NCBI RefSeq assembly: GCF_035605935.1
Contig: NZ_DATNGK010000128.1
Location: 1 to 64,000, forward strand
Direction: 5' to 3'
DNA: 64,000 nucleotides
From: Actinocrinis sp035605935
GTDB lineage: Bacteria; Actinomycetota; Actinomycetes; Streptomycetales; Catenulisporaceae
The translations under genes and the position numbers were made by a program. How positions within the stretch are numbered: position 1 is the first letter of the stretch; each line of letters starts with the position of its first letter. Shown here piece by piece: positions 27,395-35,416 of this stretch. The notes beneath the pieces were generated by a model that saw nothing but the letters and a program-made list of their open reading frames with translations, was not told the DNA's origin and made no database searches.

Positions 27395-27949
27395 ATGGCC
27401 AGCGCGAATCCGGACCCCCTGCTGGGGGCCGCGTCTGAGATCCGGCGCGCGGCGAATCGGCTGACCCGGCGGCTGCGTACCGAGCGTTCTGCGGATGCGC
27501 TGAGCACTAACAAGCTGGCAGTGCTCAGCCACCTGTACCGCAACGGCCCTACGACGGCGGGCCGGATCGCCGCCGTCGAACACCAGCGTCCGCAGTCGCT
27601 CACCCGCGTCTTCGCCGAGCTGGAGCGGGCCGGGCTGATTGTGCGCGCGAGCAGCGCGCAGGACCGCCGACAGTCCGTCCTCGAACTGACGATGACTGGG
27701 CTGCGCGCGCTGGCCGACGACATGGCCGAGCGGGACGCCTGGCTGGCCGCCGCGCTGGGCGAGTTGAGTGAGACGGAGCGGCAGGTGCTGCGGATCGCGT
27801 CCGGCATCATGGACCGGCTCGCGGAGGCGGAGGTTACCGTGGTGCTGGAGGCGGATCCGGACGCGGAATCGGGGTCAGGGGCGCAGCCGGAGCCGCGGGC
27901 CAAGCGGGGCGGCGCCGTGACGGAAAACGGCGGAGGCGAGCTGCAATAG
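27395..27949 (+). CDS. MarR-family regulator
   Basis: 184 residues with a winged helix-turn-helix. The DNA-binding part is LSTNKLAVLSHLYRNGPTTAGRIAAVEHQRPQSLTRVFAELERAGLIVR, followed by the wing (SSAQDRRQSVLELT). The dimerisation helices flank it. A low-complexity acidic/Gly tail (about 150-184) is extra. It is divergent from the FUSC transporter, which fits aromatic-ligand-controlled repression. It is followed closely by an F420-type oxidoreductase gene, likely co-transcribed. Confidence 0.9.
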   Translation: MASANPDPLLGAASEIRRAANRLTRRLRTERSADALSTNKLAVLSHLYRNGPTTAGRIAAVEHQRPQSLTRVFAELERAGLIVRASSAQDRRQSVLELTMTGLRALADDMAERDAWLAAALGELSETERQVLRIASGIMDRLAEAEVTVVLEADPDAESGSGAQPEPRAKRGGAVTENGGGELQ

Positions 27950-27975
27950 CGGTGCAGATCGGCGAGGCTTGGGTC

Positions 27976-28401
27976 ATGGCGACGATGACACGAGAACAGG
28001 CCCTCGACTTCCTGACCACCGGCACTCGCACCGGAAAGCTCGCGACCGCCTCAGCCGTCGGCGCGCCGCATGTCGCACCCGTCTGGTTCGTGCTGGACGG
28101 CGACGAGCTGGTCTTCACCACCAACGAGACGACCGTGAAGGGCCGTCACCTGCGGGCCAACCCGCGCGCGGCGCTGACTGTGGACGTCGACGAGTATCCG
28201 TATCACTTCGTCTCGGTGCGCGGTGCAGTGTCGCTGAGCGTGGAGCAGGATGACCTGCTGACCTGGGCGACGCGGATCGCCGAGCGTTACGTCCCCGCCG
28301 GACGCGCCGAGGAATACGGTCGGCGCAACGGCGTGCCGGGCGAGCTGCTGTGCCGGATGAAGATCGAGCGGATCATCGGGATCAGCGATATCGCGCACTG
28401 A
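27976..28401 (+). CDS. PPOX-class F420-dependent oxidoreductase
   Basis: 141-residue split beta-barrel flavoenzyme of the actinobacterial F420-type family. Visible: FLTTGTRTGKLATASAVGAPHVAPVWFVLDGDELVF, TNETTVKGRHLRANPRAALTVD and a C-terminal RMKIERIIGI. F420-binding relatives reduce small unsaturated compounds. ATG 27976 is chosen because GGCGAGG precedes it; an in-frame GTG at 27952 is possible. It lies 26 bases after the MarR stop, so probably the same transcript. Confidence 0.85.
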   Translation: MATMTREQALDFLTTGTRTGKLATASAVGAPHVAPVWFVLDGDELVFTTNETTVKGRHLRANPRAALTVDVDEYPYHFVSVRGAVSLSVEQDDLLTWATRIAERYVPAGRAEEYGRRNGVPGELLCRMKIERIIGISDIAH

Positions 28402-28417
28402 TTCGGGTCAGGTGCTG

Positions 28418-28469
28418 TGTCCCGTTGAACTGGACAGGCCAGGTCAACTCTGTTCAGTTCAACGGGACA
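28418..28469. terminator. Terminator hairpin between converging genes
   Basis: TGTCCCGTTGAACTG (28418-28432) and CAGTTCAACGGGACA (28455-28469) form perfect 15-bp arms over a 22-base loop. It lies 17 bases after the oxidoreductase stop and 40 bases before the glycosylase stop on the opposite strand, so it can terminate both. The left arm is itself part of the smaller palindrome TGTCC..GGACA (28418-28436). Confidence 0.8.
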
Positions 28470-28486
28470 ACTGGCCGATTCGACTG

Positions 28487-28505
28487 TGTCCGGCTGAACC
28501 GGACA
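28487..28505. terminator. Second hairpin, same sequence family
   Basis: TGTCCGG (28487-28493) and CCGGACA (28499-28505) with the loop CTGAA, immediately beyond the glycosylase stop. Together with the neighbouring larger hairpin it makes a tandem bidirectional terminator. The core again reads GTCC, GGCTGAAC, GGAC. Confidence 0.65.
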
Positions 28506-28509
28506 GGTG

Positions 28510-29316
28510 TCAGCTAGCTGCTTCCGGTCCCGGTCCCTTTTGGCAAGTCGGGCACCAGTACGTGACGCGCGCTTCCCCTACCGGCCCCTGCTCCGCAATG
28601 CGGATCGTCGTACCGCAGCGCAGGCACGGCTGATGGTCGCGGCCGTATACCCAGTGCGTGCGGCCGCGCCTCATGTCGCCGGTGGTGACGTGCCCGTGGC
28701 GAGCCTTATTCGCATCAAGCAGCCGCTGCGCAAGGTCAACCATCCGCCCCGGGTCCGCCACATCTGACACGGGTGTCCAGGGCGTCACGCCGCGCAGAAA
28801 GCACAGCTCCGACTTGTACACGTTGCCGATCCCAGCCAAGTTGCGCTGATCGAGCAGCGCCTCACCCACCGCGCGATCCGGTACCGCGAGCAGCCTGCGC
28901 ACCGCCTCGCCGCGGTCCCAGTCGAGGCCCAACAGATCGGGACCGAGGTGCCCGACCAGCGTGTCTTCACGCGTAGTCGGCACGAGGTCGAGCACCGGCA
29001 GCCGGTAACCCACCGCAGTGCGTTCGGCCGCGGCCAGCACCGCGCGGATCTGGTGGGTGGGCCCGCCGCGCCACCGTTCGCCGGTCCGGTAGATCTGCCA
29101 CGCGCCGTCCATCCGCAGATGGGAGTGCAGGGTCAGGCCGTTGTCGATGCGGAACAGCAGATGCTTTCCGCGCGCGACGACGTCGTCGATGCGGTGTCCG
29201 CGCAGGTCGGTCGTCGCCAGCCGGGGCACGCGCAGGTCGGACTGCACCAGCACCTCGCCGGCCAGCGCCTCGCGCAGCCGGTGTGCGGCAAGCCAGATCG
29301 TGTCGCCTTCGGGCAC
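28510..29316 (-). CDS. nei2: Fpg/Nei-family DNA glycosylase (Nei2-like)
   Basis: 268-residue base-excision repair glycosylase/AP lyase. The start is GTG 29316, giving an N-terminal MPEGDT: Pro at position 2 is the catalytic nucleophile and Glu3 the acid. The helix-two-turn-helix is LLDQRNLAGIGNVYKSELCFLRG, and the C-terminal zinc finger is CLRCG...YWCPTC. The MPEGDT form and zinc finger are typical of actinobacterial Nei2, which removes oxidised pyrimidines. It lies 63 bases downstream of an F420-type oxidoreductase gene on the same strand and may share its transcript. Confidence 0.92.
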   Translation of the reverse strand: MPEGDTIWLAAHRLREALAGEVLVQSDLRVPRLATTDLRGHRIDDVVARGKHLLFRIDNGLTLHSHLRMDGAWQIYRTGERWRGGPTHQIRAVLAAAERTAVGYRLPVLDLVPTTREDTLVGHLGPDLLGLDWDRGEAVRRLLAVPDRAVGEALLDQRNLAGIGNVYKSELCFLRGVTPWTPVSDVADPGRMVDLAQRLLDANKARHGHVTTGDMRRGRTHWVYGRDHQPCLRCGTTIRIAEQGPVGEARVTYWCPTCQKGPGPEAAS

Positions 29317-29379
29317 ATCACCATCATGCCGTCCGCCGATGCTCCGCACCCGCGCGCCCGCCGCCTCGTCGGCGCCCCG

Positions 29380-29817
29380 CTACATGAGCGCGGGCGGCCC
29401 CTCCGCGAACGACCAGCCGGACCACTTGTCCACCGTCACCACGATCACGGGCCCGTCCGGCGGGTTAGTGCGATACCAGGGATAGCGCTCGGCCAATCCG
29501 CCGAACACGCCGAAGGACACGTCGTCGGGCTCGACGATGCACGCCGTACCGTCCGCGCGGGCCCACCAGAGCCTGGTCCAGTCATCGTCGTAGCGCTGCG
29601 CCAGCAGGCAGACGCGTGGGTTCGCGGCGATGTTCCGTAGCCGCTTGAGATCTTGCGAGCGCTTCGGCTTGCCGTCGATGGCGATGAACACCTTGTCGCC
29701 GGAGACCAGGTAGGTGACCGGTACGAGGTGCGGTATGCCGTCCTCGTCAGTCGTCCCGAGCACCGCGACGGGGCTGTCGGCGAACCGTTCACGCGCGTGC
29801 TCGGCGGAGAGTCTCAT
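29380..29817 (-). CDS. PPOX-class F420-dependent oxidoreductase, second type
   Basis: 145 residues, flavin-reductase-like split barrel. Features: FADSPVAVLGTTDEDGIPHLVPVTYLVSGDKVFIAIDGKPKRSQDLKRLRNIAANPRVCLLAQRYDDDWTRLWWARADGTA. This pattern matches the TIGR03668-type subgroup I recall from actinobacteria, distinct from the protein at 27976. Cofactor use (F420 versus FMN) is inferred from family only. Upstream partner of the Nei2-like gene. Confidence 0.85.
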   Translation of the reverse strand: MRLSAEHARERFADSPVAVLGTTDEDGIPHLVPVTYLVSGDKVFIAIDGKPKRSQDLKRLRNIAANPRVCLLAQRYDDDWTRLWWARADGTACIVEPDDVSFGVFGGLAERYPWYRTNPPDGPVIVVTVDKWSGWSFAEGPPALM

Positions 29818-29930
29818 CTTCCGACGCTACGACGCCGACGCGTTGGCCGCCGAACCAGAGCCGGACCCTGGTGTTACCGCGCGGTCGGGTGCACGCTGGA
29901 TTGGAACCGCAGAAGGTAGGTGAGGCGACG

Positions 29931-30200
29931 GTGCAGACTTTCGTCGGCTGGCATAGCGAGGTGACCTTCCGCGAGGCCGGGCCGAAGACCCGGGCGACCG
30001 CGCTGCTCAAGCTCCCGGACGGCACCGAACTTCGCGCGCACGGGCACGCCAGCAAGCACCCGAACGACCCGATTCAAACCCAGGTGGGCGAGGAACTGGC
30101 GGCGGCCCGCGCACTCAACGACCTGGCGCGGCAGCTGTTGGCGCGGGCGAGCCAGCACATCGAGTCGGCCACTCATGTGCCAGCGCACCCGGCGTTGTGA
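29931..30200 (+). CDS. DUF1876 domain protein
   Basis: 89 residues. The DUF1876 fold (dsRBD-like) is evident: an opening FVGWHSEVTFREAGPKTRATALLKLPDGTELRAHGHA, then DPIQTQVGEELAAARALNDLARQLLARASQHIE. Actinobacteria have several copies; the role is unknown, with stress-response associations. Start GTG 29931, preceded by AGGTAGGTGAGG. It lies 24 bases before the universal stress gene, which supports a stress context. Confidence 0.85.
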   Translation: MQTFVGWHSEVTFREAGPKTRATALLKLPDGTELRAHGHASKHPNDPIQTQVGEELAAARALNDLARQLLARASQHIESATHVPAHPAL

Positions 30201-30224
30201 GCCGAACGCCATGAGTGCGGCGCC

Positions 30225-30755
30225 ATGAGCATGGGGACGGCCGCGACCCGGTTCGCCCGGATCGCGGTGGCGTTCGACGACTCGGCCGGAGCCCGCGCCG
30301 CGTTGGCCCGCGCCGTCGCCTTGGCGCGCGTACTGCCGGACGCGCGGCTGACCGTCATCGCGATCGACGAGCTGCCGGAGCAGGTGAACGCCTTCGCCCC
30401 GGCCGCAACGGGAGGGCCGCGGCGCATCGACCTGGCGGGCCAAACCGGCGAGGACGACGCGAGCGGCAGCGCGGCAGGCACCACCTCAACATCGACCCGG
30501 TCCCGCACTGTGCAGCGCGCCGAGGACTGGATGCGAACCGCCGTGGACTATGCGCAGCGGCACGGCGTTCAGCTCGATACCGAGCTGCGGATCGGACACC
30601 CGGCCGGCCAGATCCTGATCGCCGCTCGGGCCGCGCGCGCCGACCTGATCGTGATCGGGCACAGCCGGCATCCCGAGCTGCACAATCGGGTCCTCGGCTC
30701 GACCGCGGAGCACGTGGCGCGGCACGCGTACTGCTCCGTGCTCATTGCTCACTAA
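30225..30755 (+). CDS. Universal stress protein (UspA family)
   Basis: 176 residues, one Usp domain of the ATP-binding type. Strand 1 is FARIAVAFDDSAGARAALARA, and the nucleotide signature G-x2-x-x9-G-S is seen in IGHSRHPELHNRVLGSTAEHVARHAYCSVLIAH. A Thr/Ser/Gly insert (about 65-90) replaces the usual short loop. ATG 30225 or 30231 could be the start. The stop codon TAA (30753-30755) is one copy of the target duplication of the adjacent MITE-like element. Confidence 0.9.
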   Translation: MSMGTAATRFARIAVAFDDSAGARAALARAVALARVLPDARLTVIAIDELPEQVNAFAPAATGGPRRIDLAGQTGEDDASGSAAGTTSTSTRSRTVQRAEDWMRTAVDYAQRHGVQLDTELRIGHPAGQILIAARAARADLIVIGHSRHPELHNRVLGSTAEHVARHAYCSVLIAH

Positions 30756-30966
30756 GAGGGCGTCTGATCCCATGTTGGGGTCTCACGTCACGCACTATCA
30801 GCGGCGGATTGCCGCAATTGTCGGGTACGGCACAGCGAATCTGCCAAGCGACGGGCCTGGCAAGGCGCCGGAGCATCCGCATACCGGGTCGTCTGTGGAT
30901 GTTTCGGCAACGCAGCCAGGGTCGTCGATCGGCCGATTCGCCCCCAACATGGGATCAGACGCCCTC
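30756..30966. mobile_element. 211-bp MITE-like element with 25-bp terminal inverted repeats
   Basis: The left end begins GAGGGCGTCTGATCCCATGT (30756 onward, arm to 30780) and the right end (30942-30966) is its exact reverse complement, 25 bp per arm. The element is flanked by TAA on both sides (30753-30755 and 30967-30969), consistent with a 3-bp target duplication as made by some IS5-family transposases. The 161-base interior has no transposase. The left TAA is the stop codon of the universal stress gene, so the gene product is unchanged. Confidence 0.85.
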
Positions 30967-31033
30967 TAAGCTCGGCCACAGGTCGCGCGCGGCGAAACCG
31001 GCGGCGCAGCGAGAAAAGGCGCAAAGTGGTTGA

Positions 31034-31924
31034 GTGCTCGACTTGCTGCGCTCGCTGATCGAAGAAATCACGGCTGCTGACGCGCGCCGGTACGCAGTCG
31101 CGGACGATGCCGGCTGCGAGATGCACTGCGCGAAGATCATCGAGGATGATGGCCGTTACCTCGCGGTCTACCACAGCACTCTGGGCGACGGCCGCTTCCA
31201 CGTCGCCCTCGCCACCTCTGCCGATCTGCTCGACTGGCATCGCGAACGCGACTTCGGCTCGAACACCTCGCAGCCGACCATCGCGAACGTGCCCGGCGGC
31301 GGCTACCTGGTCGCCTGGGAACAGGAGCCGAAGAACCACATCGCGCTGCGCTACTTCGCCGATCGCGACGCCCTCTTCACCGGACGCCCGCTGCGCGCGT
31401 TCGACGCCAAGCGCTCGCTCTCGCGGTGCGCTGAGGGCACGCCGAACATCTACGCCGTGCAGCTGAACCCTGATATCGATCATTCGGTCGTCACGCTCGG
31501 CGGCCACTACTGGTGGAAGTGCGACGTGGACCGCCAGCTCAGCGCCACGCTCACCGATTTCAAGCGCTGGAAGGCCGTGCGGGAGCCTGGGTTCGACGAA
31601 GCGCTGCTGCGTTTCGGTGTCGGCGGCAACGTCGGCGGACGCGACCCGATCACTTTCTTCGGGCACGCATACGCGGTGATCGAGGCGCAACACGCGAAGG
31701 GCGACTTCGGGTCGTGGCGCACATATGTCTACGACTATGACGCCCGCGAAGCGCATCCGACGAAGATCCGCACCGACGCCGGCAGTACCGCGTTCGCCAA
31801 TCCGCATGTCACGGCCCTGACTGCGCCGGACGGTAACCGCGCCCTCGCAGTGAGCCTGTTTCTGCCGGGGGAAGGCGCCGCCAAAGGTGAGAGCGGGCAG
31901 TTGATCTACTACCGCACCTACTGA
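31034..31924 (+). CDS. GH43-like five-bladed beta-propeller protein
   Basis: 296 residues with repeated beta-propeller blades of the GH43/GH32-like superfamily: YLAVYHSTLGDGRFHVALATSADLLDWH, PGGGYLVAWEQEPKNHIALRYFADRDALF, HYWWKCDVDRQLSATLTDFKRWK. No signal peptide, so it appears cytoplasmic. The catalytic Asp/Asp/Glu set of GH43 cannot be assigned with confidence; it may be an enzyme on an unusual sugar or a non-catalytic relative. GTG start at 31034. Its neighbours, a ROK regulator and a sugar-catabolic operon, support a carbohydrate role. Confidence 0.6.
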   Translation: MLDLLRSLIEEITAADARRYAVADDAGCEMHCAKIIEDDGRYLAVYHSTLGDGRFHVALATSADLLDWHRERDFGSNTSQPTIANVPGGGYLVAWEQEPKNHIALRYFADRDALFTGRPLRAFDAKRSLSRCAEGTPNIYAVQLNPDIDHSVVTLGGHYWWKCDVDRQLSATLTDFKRWKAVREPGFDEALLRFGVGGNVGGRDPITFFGHAYAVIEAQHAKGDFGSWRTYVYDYDAREAHPTKIRTDAGSTAFANPHVTALTAPDGNRALAVSLFLPGEGAAKGESGQLIYYRTY

Positions 31925-31942
31925 GCAGCGGCGAATCAGTGC

Positions 31943-33145
31943 TCAGTGAACCGGCTGCGCCAGCAGCTTCTCGATGCCATCCGGAGAAAGCAGGTGCCGC
32001 GCGGCCATGCGTGCCGCGCCCTCGACGCCCGCGCGTTCGCCAAGAGCCGAGGTCTCGATGGCGAGGGACCGCGTCGCGAGCGGCAGCGCCCTGCGATACA
32101 CCACGCCGCGGATGTCGGCCAGCAGATCCTCGTGCAGTTGCGCGATGCTGCCGCCGATCACGATCGCGTCCGGGTTGTGGAAGCTGACCAAGGAGGCCAG
32201 TACTTCGCCGATCTGCTGACCGGCCAGTCGAACGCGGCGGCGCGCCACCGGGTTGCCTTCCGAGACCAAGCGCACCACATCGCGTCCGCCCTTGGCGGCG
32301 AGTCCGGCTTCGCGCAGCGCCTGCGCGATTGCCGCGCCTGACGCCACCGCCTCGACGCAGCCAGTGTTGCCGCAGTGGCAGAGCACTTCTTCGTGCCCCG
32401 GCAGCGGAATGTGCCCTATGTCTCCGGCCGCGCCGGCGGCCCCGCGGTGCAGCGTGCCGTTGGAGATGATGCCGCAGCCGATTCCGGTGCCCACCTTGAT
32501 GTAGAGCAGGTGCTTGCTATCGCGGCGGTGGCTGTACTCGCCGAAGGCCATCATGTTGACGTCGTTGTCGACGAGCACTGTGACGCTCGCTTCGTCGTGC
32601 TGTCTGAACCCTTGCTCATGGAAAAACGCCGGGATGCGGTAGCCGTCCCAGCCTTGCATGATCGGCGGCCGGATGACGGTGCCGGTCTCATGCTCGACCG
32701 GTCCGGGCACGCCGATGCTGAACGCGCGCAGGTGCGCCCGCGGCCGGTCGCTGCGCGCCAGCAGCTCACCGGTCAACTCGTGAACTGCCGTGAGGATGGT
32801 CTGCGGGCCCTCGTTGATGTCGATCTCGCGCACCGCCTCCGCGAGCGGCGCTCCGCCGAGCGTGGTCAGCGCGAGCCGGCAGTGCGTCGCGCCCAGGTCG
32901 ACGGCGCAGATCAGCACGTCGGGAGCGAGCTGGAGCGCGAGCGGCGGGCGGCCGCGCTCGGTGACCACCGGCTCGGTTTCGACGAGCAGACCCCGCGCTA
33001 CGAGCAGATCGACGCGCTGCGCCACCGCCGCCCTGGACAGGCCGGTGGCCTGTGCGAGCTGACTGCGCCGCGTCGCGGTCCCGTCGGCCACGAGGCAGGC
33101 CAGTTCGCTGAGCGCGGCGAGATGCCGACCGCCGAGACTGCTCAT
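31943..33145 (-). CDS. ROK-family transcriptional repressor
   Basis: 400 residues: N-terminal winged HTH (TRRSQLAQATGLSRAAVAQRVDLLVARGLL) followed by a ROK sugar-kinase-fold domain with ATP-binding AVDLGATHCRLAL, the glucose-site ELxGE replacement region, and the zinc motif CHCGNTGCVEAVASG. XylR/NagC-like. Start ATG 33145 is chosen because CAGGAG lies 5-10 bases upstream and because the longer frame would begin inside a -35 box. The divergent operon starting at 33271 is its probable target, with the ligand likely a sugar from that pathway. Confidence 0.9.
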   Translation of the reverse strand: MSSLGGRHLAALSELACLVADGTATRRSQLAQATGLSRAAVAQRVDLLVARGLLVETEPVVTERGRPPLALQLAPDVLICAVDLGATHCRLALTTLGGAPLAEAVREIDINEGPQTILTAVHELTGELLARSDRPRAHLRAFSIGVPGPVEHETGTVIRPPIMQGWDGYRIPAFFHEQGFRQHDEASVTVLVDNDVNMMAFGEYSHRRDSKHLLYIKVGTGIGCGIISNGTLHRGAAGAAGDIGHIPLPGHEEVLCHCGNTGCVEAVASGAAIAQALREAGLAAKGGRDVVRLVSEGNPVARRRVRLAGQQIGEVLASLVSFHNPDAIVIGGSIAQLHEDLLADIRGVVYRRALPLATRSLAIETSALGERAGVEGAARMAARHLLSPDGIEKLLAQPVH

Positions 33146-33195
33146 AAGGCTCCTGATACCGCTGGCCGAGGCCATCACCCCGGCCTTTATGACAG

Positions 33196-33244
33196 AACTT
33201 AGCGTAAATCCTGCCATTGTCAACGTAAAGAGGCGGGATTAACG
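33196..33244. promoter_or_regulatory. ROK gene promoter and shared operator-like inverted repeat
   Basis: On the minus strand TTGACA (33223-33218), 16 bases and TAAGTT (33201-33196) make a good promoter for the ROK gene. An inverted repeat covers it: CGTAAATCCTGCC (33203-33215) against GGCGGGATTAACG (33232-33244), 11 of 13 positions complementary. Its location between the divergent ROK and dehydrogenase genes is that expected of a shared repressor site. Confidence 0.65.
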
Positions 33245-33270
33245 TACGGGTGAGCCGAATGGAGGTCGCG

Positions 33271-34437
33271 ATGATCGAGGCACCGCTGCGCGTGGCGATC
33301 GCCGGCGCAGGCATGGTCGCCAGGCTGCACCTGGACGCCGCCCGGCGGGCGGGTGCGCGCGTGGTCGGCGTTTGCGCCTCGACACCCGAGCGCGGGAAAG
33401 CGGCGGCCGAGCGCTTCGGCCTCGAGCGCTCCTTCGATTCGGCCGAGGAACTGGTGACCGGCGACGCGGCGGATGTCGTGCACATCTGCACGCCAAACGC
33501 CTCGCACTTCCGGCTGGCTGAGCTCGCGCTGCGCGCGGGCAAGCACGTGGTCTGCGAAAAGCCGCTCGCGACGACCGGCGGCGAAGCGGATGCGCTGGTC
33601 GAGCTGGCGCGTGGCAGTGGCCTGATCGCCGCGGTTCCCTTCGTCTACCGCTACCACCCGATGGCCGCCGAGGCACGCGCCCGCGTGCACGGCGGGTTCG
33701 TCGGCGACGTACGGCTCATCCACGGCCACTACCTCCAGGACTGGCTTTCCGAACCCGGCGACAACAACTGGCGGGTCGATCCGCGGCAGGGCGGCGCGTC
33801 GCGGGCGTTCGCGGACATCGGTTCGCACTGGTGCGACCTCGTCGAGTGGATCAGCGGGCACCGGATCAGTGCGCTGATCGCCGAGGCACAGACGGTGCTT
33901 CCGGTGCGCTACGGCTCCGGCCGGGAGACCTTCACCGGACCCGACGCAGGGGCGGGTCACGGCGAAGCGGGCGGCGGCACTGAAGTGACCACGGAGGACG
34001 CGGTCCAGGTGCTCTTCCGCACCGACCGCGGCGCCTCAGGCACGTTGACCGTCTCGCAGGTCTCGCCGGGCCGCAAGAATCGGCTGTGGTTGGAGATCGA
34101 CGGCGCCGGGGCCTCTCTCGCCTTCGATCAGGAAAACCCTGAGTCGCTGTTCGCGGGATCACGCGCGGGCAACGCCCGGCTGCTGCGCGATTCCGCGCTG
34201 CTCTCCCCCGAGGCCGCGCGTCTCAGCGTGCTGCCTCCCGGCCATCCGATGGGTTACGCCGACTGCTTCGCCGGCTTTGTCGCCGACGTGTACGCCGCTA
34301 TCCGGGCCGAATCGTCGACCGGCCAGGATAGCGCGCCCGCGTTCCCGACCTTCGGCGACGCCGCCCGAACCGTCCGTCTGACCGAGGCGGTACTGCGCTC
34401 CGCCCGGTCCCGCTCCTGGATCGAGGTGCCCCGATGA
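33271..34437 (+). CDS. Gfo/Idh/MocA-family oxidoreductase
   Basis: 388-residue NAD(P)-dependent sugar dehydrogenase. Rossmann start LRVAIAGAGMVARLHLDAARRAG; the family active-site motif is VVCEKPLATTGGEA (Lys of EKP), followed by FVYRYHPMAAEARARV and a C-terminal substrate domain with ADIGSHWCDLVEWISG. Start ATG 33271, with GGAGG 6-10 bases upstream; the frame is open a few codons earlier. First gene of a five-gene set; the next gene overlaps by 4 bases (ATGA). Confidence 0.9.
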   Translation: MIEAPLRVAIAGAGMVARLHLDAARRAGARVVGVCASTPERGKAAAERFGLERSFDSAEELVTGDAADVVHICTPNASHFRLAELALRAGKHVVCEKPLATTGGEADALVELARGSGLIAAVPFVYRYHPMAAEARARVHGGFVGDVRLIHGHYLQDWLSEPGDNNWRVDPRQGGASRAFADIGSHWCDLVEWISGHRISALIAEAQTVLPVRYGSGRETFTGPDAGAGHGEAGGGTEVTTEDAVQVLFRTDRGASGTLTVSQVSPGRKNRLWLEIDGAGASLAFDQENPESLFAGSRAGNARLLRDSALLSPEAARLSVLPPGHPMGYADCFAGFVADVYAAIRAESSTGQDSAPAFPTFGDAARTVRLTEAVLRSARSRSWIEVPR

Positions 34438-35354
34438 AGCTGGGTTTTCTCACCGCCTGCCTGCCACAGCTGCCGCTCGCGCAGATCGCCGAATGGGCCG
34501 CCGAGCACGGCTACGAGGCGCTGGAGGTCGCCACCTGGCCGTCCACCGGGTCGCGGGACTTCGAGGCGAGCCATATCGACGTCTCCTCCTTCGACAAGGG
34601 TGACGCCGAGCGAGTCAGGGCCCTGTTCGACCAGCACGGCCTCGAGATCTCCGCCCTCGCCTACTACGAGAACAACCTGCATCCGCACGAGCGCCGCCGC
34701 TTGCAGATCGCAGACCACGTACGCCGCAATGTCGACGCCGCGCAACTGCTCGGCGTGCCTTACGTCGGCACGTTCATCGGCCGCGATCCGAGCCTGTCGG
34801 TGAAGGACAACATCGCGCTGGCCGAGCGGATACTGCCGCCGCTGGTCGAGTACGCCGGGGAGCGCGGGGTCAAGCTCATCATCGAGAACTGCGTCATGGA
34901 GGGCTGGCACCCGGATGGCTATCCCGGGAACCTCGCCTACGCGCCGGAGCTGTGGGAGTGGATGTTCTCGCTCGGCTTCTACCTCAACTACGACCCCTCA
35001 CATCTGCTGTGGCTCGGCATCGACCCGGTCGAGGCGCTTCGCCCCTACGTCGACCGGATTCCGCACGCGCAGGCCAAAGACGCGCAGATCGATCCGCGCG
35101 CCCGGGTGCGTTACGGCTTCTTCGGCAAGAGCTTGAGCCGCGAGAACCCGTGGGACGTCGGATGGTGGCGATACCGCGTGCCGGGCCTCGGCGACGTGGA
35201 CTGGCGGGCCGTGGTCGACACGCTGTACGAGGGCGGATTCACCGGAACCCTCTCGGTCGAGCACGAGGACCCGGTATGGGGCGGCGACGAGACCCGGGTG
35301 AAGCAGGGACTTGAGATCGCGCATCGCACGCTGCGACCGCTGATCGTCGGCTGA
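34434..35354 (+). CDS. Sugar phosphate isomerase/epimerase (xylose isomerase-like TIM barrel)
   Basis: 306 residues, AP endonuclease family 2 fold. Visible: LGFLTACLPQLPLAQIAEWAAEHGYEALEVATWP; metal-binding GVKLIIENCVMEGWHPDGYPG; NYDPSHLLWLGIDPVEALRPYVDRIPHAQAKDAQID; and the final VEHEDPVWGG. Glu, Asp, His and Glu in these motifs are the usual divalent-metal ligands. Coupled by ATGA overlap to the dehydrogenase before it, it may isomerise a keto-sugar made by that enzyme. Confidence 0.87.
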   Translation: MKLGFLTACLPQLPLAQIAEWAAEHGYEALEVATWPSTGSRDFEASHIDVSSFDKGDAERVRALFDQHGLEISALAYYENNLHPHERRRLQIADHVRRNVDAAQLLGVPYVGTFIGRDPSLSVKDNIALAERILPPLVEYAGERGVKLIIENCVMEGWHPDGYPGNLAYAPELWEWMFSLGFYLNYDPSHLLWLGIDPVEALRPYVDRIPHAQAKDAQIDPRARVRYGFFGKSLSRENPWDVGWWRYRVPGLGDVDWRAVVDTLYEGGFTGTLSVEHEDPVWGGDETRVKQGLEIAHRTLRPLIVG

Positions 35355-35416
35355 TCTGCGCAGCACCGGCACACCGAGGAACGACGACTACGAAGACAGA
35401 AGCAATGGGAGGGAAC

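Noticed and set aside
27328..27903. N-terminal extension of the FUSC frame to 677 residues
   Set aside because: The extension lies antisense to the MarR gene and is low-complexity; a start with an RBS exists at 27327.
30745..30969. 74-codon plus-strand frame over the MITE
   Set aside because: It consists of the inverted repeats and the non-coding interior; no transposase similarity.
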